Of a DNA stretch of 16,242 nt, positions 6,175 through 13,200 are shown one piece after another (within the stretch, counting starts at the first letter, position 1; every line of letters starts with the position of its first letter). This stretch comes from Blastocatellia bacterium. Lineage in GTDB: Bacteria; Acidobacteriota; Blastocatellia; UBA7656. The translations under genes were made by a program, and so were the position numbers. Where the stretch lies: NCBI GenBank assembly GCA_022615215.1, contig JAKEHD010000088.1:1-16242 (forward strand), given 5' to 3'. The notes below the pieces were generated by a model. It was given only the letters and a program-made list of their open reading frames with translations. It did no database searches and was not told the DNA's origin.

Positions 6175-8388
6175 TTACTGGGAATCCTTGCTCTCGGCTC
6201 CGGTTTCGCCTTCGCTCTCACTCTCTCCCGCGCTTTCGCTCTTGGCTTCGGTCTCTCCTGCGCTTTCGCCCTCGACAGTGTCTTCGCTCTCGACTGCGCT
6301 CTCGCTCTCGGCTCCGATTTCGACTGCGCTCTCGATTTCACCCTCGCTCTCTACTGAGGCTGCGCTCTCGGTTTCGATTTCGACTGCGCTCTCGCTTTCT
6401 GTCTCTTCCCGGCTGGCGGGCTCTTCTTTACTCTCTTCGACTTCCGGCTGGCGGGCGAGGAGTTTGGCGATGTCGCCGAGCTTGGCCATACCGCTTCCGG
6501 TCTCATGATAAGTGCGCACGTCTTCAGGATCGTCTTCCTTACCGACGGCGCGGGCCGAAAGCCCTATCTTTTTCTGTGCCTGATCGAGCTTGAGCACTTT
6601 GAATTGCAAGGTCTGTCCGGGCTTTACGGCGTCCTCGGGTTTTTCGACCCTCTCGTCGCTGAGTTCCGAGACGTGGCAGAGTCCTTCTATACCTTCTTCT
6701 ATCTCGACGAACGCGCCGAAGCTGGCAAATCTCACGACGCGGCCCGATATGATATCGCCCGGTTTGTGATCCTGAAAGAAGCGGTCCCAGGCGTTCGGCT
6801 CAAGGTCTTTGATCGAAAGGCTCAGACGACGGTTGTCGACATCTATGTTGCTTATGATGGCGTCGACCTGCTGACCCTTCTTCAGAACGTCGGACGGGTG
6901 CTTGATCCGTTTCGTCCACGATATGTCCGATACGTGAACAAGCCCGTCTATTCCGTCCTCTATCTCGACGAACGCGCCGAAATCGGTAAGCGAGCGGACC
7001 TTGCCCGATACCCGCGAGCCTTCATGGTAGCGGGCCGGAAGCGTCTCCCACGGGTCTTCAGTGATCTGCTTGATGCCGAGGCTTATGCGGCGGTTCCGGG
7101 AATCTACTTCGAGCACGATGGTCTCGACCTCCTGACCTATGGAGAGGAGCTTGGAGGGATGCTTCAATCGCTTCGACCAGGTCATCTCCGTGACATGCAC
7201 GAGGCCCTCCACTCCCGGCTCTATTTCTATGAACGCGCCATAGTCGGTGAGACTGACCACGTTGCCTCTGATGTGAGCATCCTGCGGATAACGTTCGGTC
7301 ACGCTCTGCCAGGGATCGGGCATGAGTTGTTTGTACCCTAAAGAGATGCGCTCTTTATCGCGGTCGAACTTGAGCACCTTGACCTGCAAGTGATCGCCGA
7401 CCTTGACGACGTCTGTGGGCGATTGGATGCGGCCCCAGCTCATGTCTATTATGTGCAGCAGGCCATCGATTCCACCGAGGTCTATGAACGCGCCGTAGTC
7501 TGTGATGTTCTTGACGGTCCCTTCGAGTATGACGCCTTCTTCGATGGCGCCGAGGGTTTCGGATTTCTTCTTGTGGCTCTCTTCTTCGAGTACGGCCTTG
7601 CGCGAGACCACGACGTTGCCGCGCTTGCGATTGAGCTTGATGACGCGGACCTCTATCTCCTGGCCTATGTAAGCTTCGAGGTTGCGTACGGGGCGGGAGT
7701 CTACCTGCGAGCCGGGCAGAAAGGCGCTTACGCCGTCTATTTCGACGCGGAGTCCGCCTTTGATCCTGTCCATTACGCGGCCCTGTACGGTCTCGCGGGT
7801 TTGATTGGCGCGGCGCAGCCGCTCCCAGGATTGCACTCTCAAGGCATCGGCCCGCGAAAGCACCGCGTATCCGTCCTGGTTTTCGAGGCTCTTGATGAGC
7901 ACGTCGACCTCATCGCCTCGCTCGACGGTGATCTGTCCTTGATGGTCGAGGAACTCTTCGCGCGGAACCACGCCTTCGGATTTGTAGCCGATGTCTATGA
8001 GGACGTTCTGTTCGGAGATGTCGACGACGATGCCCCGGACGATCTCGCCCTCTTGAGTGGCGGCGGCGCTCTCCTTCTCATAGCTTTCGAGCATCGCGCC
8101 GAAGTCCTGTCCGGCGGCCGCATCAGGCGCGGGTTCAGCCGTCGCGGCGGCCGCTGGTTCGGACGGCTTTTCGGCTGCTGCCTGCGGGTCGCCCTCTCCG
8201 GCATCAGCAGAAGGTTGTTGCTCCTCAGGCGAGCCGGTCTCAGGGCCTGAGACCTCTTCTTTTACTGCACTCGTCTCATCAGCAGTGCTGATGTCTGGGC
8301 CGGCGCTCTGCTCAGTTTTGGCGGGCTCTTCTTTGGCGCTGTCGGCCGCCGCGCTCGCACCGGTCTGGTTTACATTCTCTGTCGCCAT
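6175..8388 (-). CDS. rpsA: 30S ribosomal protein S1 with long acidic tails
   Basis: S1 binds mRNA on the 30S subunit and helps initiate translation of structured or weak-SD messages. The 737-residue product carries six S1 domains at about 113-182, 199-267, 284-353, 370-440, 457-527 and 544-614. Domains 3-6 show the strong TDYGAFI/V-ID-LVHVSDISW pattern and 1-2 are more divergent, as in classic bacterial S1. Residues 1-110 are an Ala/Glu/Pro-rich disordered region and 645-737 a Ser/Glu-rich tail, making it about 180 residues longer than the 557-residue E. coli protein. ATG 8388 is chosen because AGAAGGAG stands ten bases upstream; a GTG at 8409 is in frame but contains that ribosome-binding site. 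The gene is transcribed alone here, convergent with the coiled-coil gene. Identification is very secure. Confidence 0.97.
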   Translation of the reverse strand: MATENVNQTGASAAADSAKEEPAKTEQSAGPDISTADETSAVKEEVSGPETGSPEEQQPSADAGEGDPQAAAEKPSEPAAAATAEPAPDAAAGQDFGAMLESYEKESAAATQEGEIVRGIVVDISEQNVLIDIGYKSEGVVPREEFLDHQGQITVERGDEVDVLIKSLENQDGYAVLSRADALRVQSWERLRRANQTRETVQGRVMDRIKGGLRVEIDGVSAFLPGSQVDSRPVRNLEAYIGQEIEVRVIKLNRKRGNVVVSRKAVLEEESHKKKSETLGAIEEGVILEGTVKNITDYGAFIDLGGIDGLLHIIDMSWGRIQSPTDVVKVGDHLQVKVLKFDRDKERISLGYKQLMPDPWQSVTERYPQDAHIRGNVVSLTDYGAFIEIEPGVEGLVHVTEMTWSKRLKHPSKLLSIGQEVETIVLEVDSRNRRISLGIKQITEDPWETLPARYHEGSRVSGKVRSLTDFGAFVEIEDGIDGLVHVSDISWTKRIKHPSDVLKKGQQVDAIISNIDVDNRRLSLSIKDLEPNAWDRFFQDHKPGDIISGRVVRFASFGAFVEIEEGIEGLCHVSELSDERVEKPEDAVKPGQTLQFKVLKLDQAQKKIGLSARAVGKEDDPEDVRTYHETGSGMAKLGDIAKLLARQPEVEESKEEPASREETESESAVEIETESAASVESEGEIESAVEIGAESESAVESEDTVEGESAGETEAKSESAGESESEGETGAESKDSQ
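6190..6410. repeat. Degenerate repeats coding the acidic tail of S1
   Basis: The coding DNA for the C-terminal tail is built of degenerate variants of ctcgctctcggctccg and gatttcgactgcgctctcg. The 19-base string starting with gatttcgactgcg occurs at 6316-6334 and again, unchanged, at 6376-6394, exactly 60 bases apart and in frame. This indicates tail growth by in-frame duplication. Confidence 0.7.
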
Positions 8389-8443
8389 TAATTTAACGCT
8401 CCTTCTCACATCTATATTCGATAGTCATTCGAGTTAGTGTCCT

Positions 8444-8472
8444 TATAAAGAACTCACTGTAGTATGCTCCAA
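8444..8472 (-). promoter_or_regulatory. Candidate rpsA promoter
   Basis: On the minus strand TTGGAG (8472-8467) and TTTATA (8449-8444) are separated by 17 bases, giving a sigma70-like pair about 50 bases upstream of the rpsA start. Matches are moderate (4 of 6 and 4 of 6), so this is only the best candidate in the spacer. Confidence 0.3.
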
Positions 8473-8535
8473 CAGACTCGAATCCTTCAAGCCTCATCAG
8501 GTATATGAAGAGCACGGGCGGAACGCATCAGAAGA

Positions 8536-8547
8536 ACCTGCGCAGGT
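8536..8547. promoter_or_regulatory. Perfect 12-base palindrome ACCTGCGCAGGT
   Basis: The sequence reads the same on both strands and lies about 64 bases upstream of the candidate rpsA -35 box. It has the size of a dimeric repressor half-site pair, but no regulator is encoded nearby and it may be chance. Confidence 0.3.
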
Positions 8548-8570
8548 CTCGAAACCTCTACTTTAAAGCC

Positions 8571-8606
8571 GCGCTGCTTCGCTCCCTTGAGCGGAAAGCG
8601 AACGCG
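8571..8606. other. Imperfect GC-rich hairpin
   Basis: CGCTC (8580-8584) pairs with GAGCG (8589-8593) over a CCTT loop. CTT pairs with AAG past a two-base bulge, and an outer GCG/CGC pair closes it. It sits upstream of the candidate rpsA promoter, outside any gene. Confidence 0.35.
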
Positions 8607-8642
8607 ACAACATCAAAGAGAGGTGTCGCCGGAGCTACGGGT

Positions 8643-8662
8643 CTCTCTTCGCAAGAAGAGAG
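8643..8662. other. Eight-pair hairpin with GCAA tetraloop
   Basis: CTCTCTTC and GAAGAGAG pair perfectly over the four bases GCAA, a GNRA-type tetraloop on the plus strand, followed by a run of six G. No U tract follows on either strand, so an intrinsic terminator is unlikely. It could be part of a structured RNA. Confidence 0.5.
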
Positions 8663-8842
8663 GGGGGTAGGACTCTGAGCGCGCGCGCCTGTTCATAATG
8701 TTGTTTCATAACCTCGTGAGGCAAGGCACAACTCTACACTTTCATTCAAACCGTGTCAAGGATGTGCGAAGGCGCGAGACCATCGGAAATCCGGCCAGCG
8801 CCATCCTTGAAATCGGGGTCAGGTTATGTTTGCCTTCGCGCA

Positions 8843-8876
8843 AGAAGAAAGAAATCTTTAGAAGAAAGAAATCTTT
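8843..8876. repeat. 17-base tandem duplication after the Uma2 gene
   Basis: AGAAGAAAGAAATCTTT occurs twice with no spacer (8843-8859 and 8860-8876), ending five bases beyond the Uma2 stop codon. Each copy includes a small AAAGA/TCTTT inverted repeat. Confidence 0.85.
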
Positions 8877-8881
8877 ATCGG

Positions 8882-9559
8882 CTATCGATTTTCAGCGTCA
8901 GTCGCTTCGGGGTGTCTGAGGCGGTCAAGTTCATGTCTGAGACGAATCAGTTCTTCTTGGGCGCGGCGGCGTGCTCCCTCAGCTTCCATTTCCGTCATCA
9001 GAAATTGACCTGAGCGCGGATCATAGAGTCTCAGCGTCTCTCCCGTGTCTACGATCTCTAATCCCAACACTTCGCTTTTGACCCGGCCCTCTTTGACTTC
9101 AAGGGCTTCATAAGCTCCTTCTTCGAGTTTGTACGCTATAACAGGCTCCGGCAGATAATCGTACTCAGGGTCGAAGATGAAATACTCCTTGACGGCTATT
9201 CGCTGATACAACTGCCACTTTCTATGCAGGTCATCGCGCCAAGTCTCGCGCGATGACACTTCGACGACCATATCGGGCGCGCGCCCTTCTTCCCATAGCT
9301 TGTATATCCGACGAGGCTTTTTTTCTACTCCTCTTACCAGGAATACATCCGGCGCTACTCTCTTCTTTGGATCGCCTTCGACATAATAGAGCAGCAGGTT
9401 GCTTGAAACATATACATCAGGTTCATCGCGAAAGTGACTTTTCAAAGCAAAGCGCAGATCGATGATCAGTTGGGCGTGAATGTCGGTCTCGGCTAGGGGT
9501 TCGCCGTCGCTTTCAGGATAATAAATGGATGTAAGAGCGTCTTTTTTGCGCAGGCTCAT
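8882..9559 (-). CDS. Uma2-family (DUF820) restriction-endonuclease-fold protein
   Basis: The 225-residue product matches the Uma2/DUF820 pattern of the PD-(D/E)XK superfamily. It has VAPDVFLV (Asp71), APDMVVEVSSRETWRDD (Glu100 in the VEVSS core, then R..DD), Lys114, and the closing AVKEYFIFDPEYDYL. All key residues appear present, so the fold should be intact. Residues 190-220 form a charged helix (EMEAEGARRRAQEELIRLRH) common in this family. Uma2 genes occur in large numbers in cyanobacteria, Chloroflexi and some Acidobacteria and are seldom experimentally characterised; nuclease activity is inferred from fold only. A GAGGTG ribosome-binding site lies four bases upstream of ATG 9559. It is monocistronic, and no antitoxin or methylase partner is present. 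Confidence 0.88.
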   Translation of the reverse strand: MSLRKKDALTSIYYPESDGEPLAETDIHAQLIIDLRFALKSHFRDEPDVYVSSNLLLYYVEGDPKKRVAPDVFLVRGVEKKPRRIYKLWEEGRAPDMVVEVSSRETWRDDLHRKWQLYQRIAVKEYFIFDPEYDYLPEPVIAYKLEEGAYEALEVKEGRVKSEVLGLEIVDTGETLRLYDPRSGQFLMTEMEAEGARRRAQEELIRLRHELDRLRHPEATDAENR

Positions 9560-9752
9560 AATTCACCTCAGTCAGTGCAACCACGTTATCATAATCGCCG
9601 TCGGGTCACAACTGAGCATAGGTCTTTGAAGTAGCCTGATCGGGCCAATTGATAGAACTCTTATGTGTACGTATGCGCTGATAAGGCTCCCTGCGCCTTC
9701 AGGTTTATTATGATCCCCGATGCTGTCAGCCCATGTTAAAAATTTCGAACCT

Positions 9753-9782
9753 GTGCAAGCTCGAACGCTTTCCGGCTTGCAC
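9753..9782. other. Hairpin GTGCAAGC...GCTTGCAC
   Basis: Eight perfect pairs enclose a 14-base loop that can add GAA/TTC inside a symmetric two-base internal loop. On the minus strand a five-T run (AATTTTTAAC) follows at about ten bases, too far for a standard terminator. Function unknown. Confidence 0.35.
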
Positions 9783-10104
9783 GTCGCAGTTCGTTGTTGA
9801 TATACTCGCCTGCCGATGCCGGAAGAAGTAAAGCATTGAATCTTTAATCGATACGGGTAGCCCGGCGAATCCCATGCGCAAAGCCGCAACAGGTTTGACA
9901 ATCCGGTTCGAATCAGCATAGAAGGCAGAATGAATACATTTATTGTGCGCTCGAAATCGGCAAGCGGTCTTCGGGTATGGCCTCTTGGCGATCCATCGCT
10001 TCAGTACCCCTGTAGAAGGCCCTGTGCCTTCCACTGTGAGGGAGCGGGTTTTCGAAGCGATACAGTCTTTCTACCCTCGGAGAAGGGTCTCTGAAAGCAA
10101 GCCC

Positions 10105-10185
10105 GTATCAGCCATCAGCCGTCAGCCACAGTGCGGAAAGCCGAAAGCTGAAGACTGATAGCTCATAGCTGATAACTGATAACTG
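10105..10185. repeat. Heptad-repeat inverted element C
   Basis: The left arm 10105-10127 has TATCAGC/CATCAGC/CGTCAGC units. The right arm 10148-10185 has GCTGATA/ACTGATA-like units, also on a 7-base period. Over 23 aligned bases the arms match at 16, and several mismatches are C against A, which become G-U pairs in minus-strand RNA. The right arm ends just before the ribosome-binding site of the large Ig-repeat gene. Confidence 0.6.
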
Positions 10186-10203
10186 TTTAGAGGTTCGGTT
10201 TTA

Positions 10204-13200
10204 ATGGCTCGTGTAGCTTATTTGTGCTGTGCTCTACTCTTGCTCCTCCTCGCTTCAGGCCGTCCGGCCGGCACGGAACCTGACAGGGTTCCATCCGCTC
10301 GCTCGTCCCCCGGCCGTATGGGCCAGTATGCGCTCATCCTCGTCGATGCGGACTCGAAGGACGACCTCGCGCGCGCCCGCGATTTCATAACGGCTCAGGG
10401 CGGCACGGTCGCTTTCGTCTTCCCGCCGCGCGCCATATTCGCATGGGTCAGCCCGGAAGTCGAAGCCCGTATCCTGGGACAACACAAAATAGATTCGATT
10501 CACCGCTCCGAGGTTCAGGCCGGCTCGACAACCCGCGGTCGGCGTCCCGACTTTGCAGACCGCGAAACAAGAGCCGCAATCAACATCTTCAACGATTTCA
10601 TATCAGGGCGAGCCTCCGCCCGCGCTCAGGCAGAAAGAGAAGCGGAGAACCCGCAGTCGGCGTCCCGACCCGAACGCCCTGCACTCGCGGGAGACGGGGA
10701 GCCTCGACCGCAAATTAATAAGGATGATTTTATACGCAACCTTCGCTCGATGGGCGCCGAGAGGTCTTTGAGCAGCATTCAATCCAAAGCAAGCCCCCAG
10801 TTCCTGAGCAACAGCGACGTTATGGACGGCAGAGTGGCGGTGGCGGTGTTTTTCATCGAGAGCAACGGCCAGATCGATCCTAATGTCCATTCGTGGAGCC
10901 AGACCGATAGAGACACGGCCTTCGCGCAGGTGATAGAAGGGCTGAACTGGTGGGTCGACCAATCGACGGCCTTCGGCCTCAGTCGTCCGCTTCAATTCAC
11001 AGTCGTCCCTTTCTTTCCCGATCATCCCGCCTGCCAGCAGCCTTACGAACCGATACTCCATAGGGCCAGCGACGCGCACCTGTGGATAAACCGCATAATG
11101 ACCAGCATGGGATCGGTATCGGGCGATATATTCTCTCGCGTCGCGGCTTTCGACCGGCGGATCAGAGACGAGAACAATGCCGACTGGGCTTTTACTATAT
11201 TTCTGGCATATAACCCGTCGCCCGCGCGCACATCCTTCCTCGACGGGCGCGCCTCGTGGGCTTACATCGGAGGACCCCATACGAACATTCTGTTTCGCAG
11301 CTACGGGTGGCCCTTGAGTCGGGTCGTAACCCATGAGACGGGGCACATCTTTTATGCATGCGACGAATACTCTCAGTCGGGCAGTCAGACTTGCAGTTGC
11401 ACCTGCGCGCCCGAGGTGAGACCCGCAGCGACCAACGGCAATTGCGAGGAGTCCAGTTGCAATCCGGGGAGCGTTCCCTGCATGATGAGGATTAACGAAT
11501 TCGCGCTCTGTCAGTACACCGTAGCTCAAATCGGCTGGACCGGAAGCGTTCTGCCGCCGTCGCCTACGGTCCCTACAGAACTCGTGGCCACCGCCGCCGC
11601 GCCCACACAGGTAGACCTTATATGGCACGACACATCGCGCGGCACGCCGGGCGCGGCTCTTGGGTTTCAGATAGAACGGCGCGGCGGGTCGAGCGCCATA
11701 TTCCACGAAGTTGCCACTGTCAGCGCCTCTTCGAACACCTTCAGCGATACTACGGTGCTGCCCGATACGGCTTATGGCTATCGCGTGCGCGCCTTCAACC
11801 AGTCGGGCGAATCGCCTTATTCGTCCGAAGCGCCGGTCACGACTCCTATAACCCAGCCCTCGCTCTCTGTGACGACCGCCAACTTAGCCGATGCTGTGGT
11901 GGATGTGCCTTACAGCCGCACGCTCAACGCATCGGGGGGCACCTCGCCTTATGTATGGCAGATCGAAACGGGAGCGCTTCCGAGCGGGCTACAGCTTTCG
12001 CAGACGGGCACGATATCGGGCACGCCCGATACCGCAGGCACGAGCAACTTCGTAGCGCGCGTGACGGACGCCGATAACCGCAGCACGACCAAAGGGCTGT
12101 CGTTGACCGTGAAACCGGCCGCCCCTTTGACCATAACTACGGGCGCGCTTCCCGCTGCCTCGGTGGGCACCACCTACAGCCAAGCCCTCGGCGCGTCGGG
12201 CGGGCAGACGCCTTACAATTGGGCCGTTCAATCGGGAAGGCTGCCCGAAGGTCTCACGCTCAATCAGACGGCGGGCGTAATAGCGGGCACCCCGGAAGAG
12301 CCCGGCAGTACGAGCTTCGTCATCGCGCTCTCGGATGCTACGGGCGCGAACATTACCAAATCCCTTTCGATAGCGGTCAATCCAGGCCTGCTCGAACTCA
12401 CTGTCATCACCGCTTCATTGCCCGATGCGATAGTCGGGCAGGATTATTCTCATGCGCTCAAGGCTGAAGGGGGGAACGCCCCTTATCGCTGGGAACTTAA
12501 AGGGGGAAGCCTGCCCGACGGTTTGCGATTGTCCGAGGCGGGCATGATAACGGGCCGTCCCACCGCGCCCGGCGAAACCGAATTCGAATTACAGGTGTCG
12601 GACCAGAGCGGTCAAACGAGCGCCAAACAATTGACCATCGACGTAGAACCTCCGCCTGAACTCACCATATTGAATCAGGCCGATTTGCCGCTCGGAGCCA
12701 TAGGCATTCCTTACCACGTGACGCTCAACGCGACGGCGGGCGTGCCTCCTTACAAGTGGATCAAAAAGAACAAGCCGAAATTCGGGACGCTGCCCGACGG
12801 CATAAGGGTTTCCAAAGACGGAACGATTTCAGGGACGCCTACCGCGCAGGGCACATTCGACTTCACCGTGCGAGTCGTCGACGCGACAGGCAAGAAAGCG
12901 GCCAAGCCTTTCACCATAGAAGTGGGTCCGCCGCCGCCGCCGCTTGAGATAAGGACCACGGTGCTTGCGAGCGCGAGCCGTGGCCTCCCTTACAGGTTCG
13001 CTCTTGAGGCGGGAGGCGGCCTTCCTCCATACACCTGGTCCATAGATACGGGAGTGCTCCCCGATGGCCTGACGATGAACGCGGAGGGGGTGATTTCCGG
13101 GACCGCCACCACTATAGGCTCGCTCTCCTTCACCGTGCGCCTGTTGGATTCCATAGGCACGAGCACTCTCAAGACCCTGACCCTGGCTGTGATTCCGCCG

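Larger units (their letters stand above)
8410..8881. other. Noncoding region between rpsA and the Uma2 gene
   Basis: No reading frame here looks like a protein; the short plus-strand frames around 8698-9013 lack ribosome-binding sites and run into the antisense of the Uma2 gene. The region holds the candidate rpsA promoter, a 12-base palindrome, two stable hairpins and a 17-base tandem duplication, each listed separately. It could hold a small RNA, but I cannot identify one. Confidence 0.6.
9560..10203. other. 644-base noncoding region
   Basis: Frames of up to 115 codons exist on the minus strand (9572-9919 and 9726-10034), but their translations are rich in Cys, Arg, Ser and Pro without domain-like patterning, overlap each other and lack ribosome-binding sites. 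I see one hairpin at 9753-9782 and the heptad-repeat element at the right end. It may be decayed coding DNA or regulatory spacer for the large downstream gene. Confidence 0.5.

Noticed and set aside
7390..8250. Long plus-strand open frame across rpsA
   Set aside because: It is the antisense of the highly conserved S1 domains, kept open by codon bias; its translation has no domain pattern.
8389..8409. GTG start extending S1 by seven residues
   Set aside because: The codons overlap the AGAAGGAG ribosome-binding site that serves ATG 8388.
8678..8690. Alternating GCGCGCGC tract, possible Z-DNA
   Set aside because: Too short and common in GC-rich spacers to support a functional claim.
9572..9919. 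115-codon minus-strand frame in the long spacer
   Set aside because: No ribosome-binding site, overlapping alternative frames, and Cys/Arg/Ser-rich composition without structure-like patterning.
10603..11706. Long minus-strand open frame inside the giant secreted gene
   Set aside because: The opposite strand encodes a signal-peptide protein with zincin and FN3 signatures; the antisense translation is Arg/Gly-rich with no motif.
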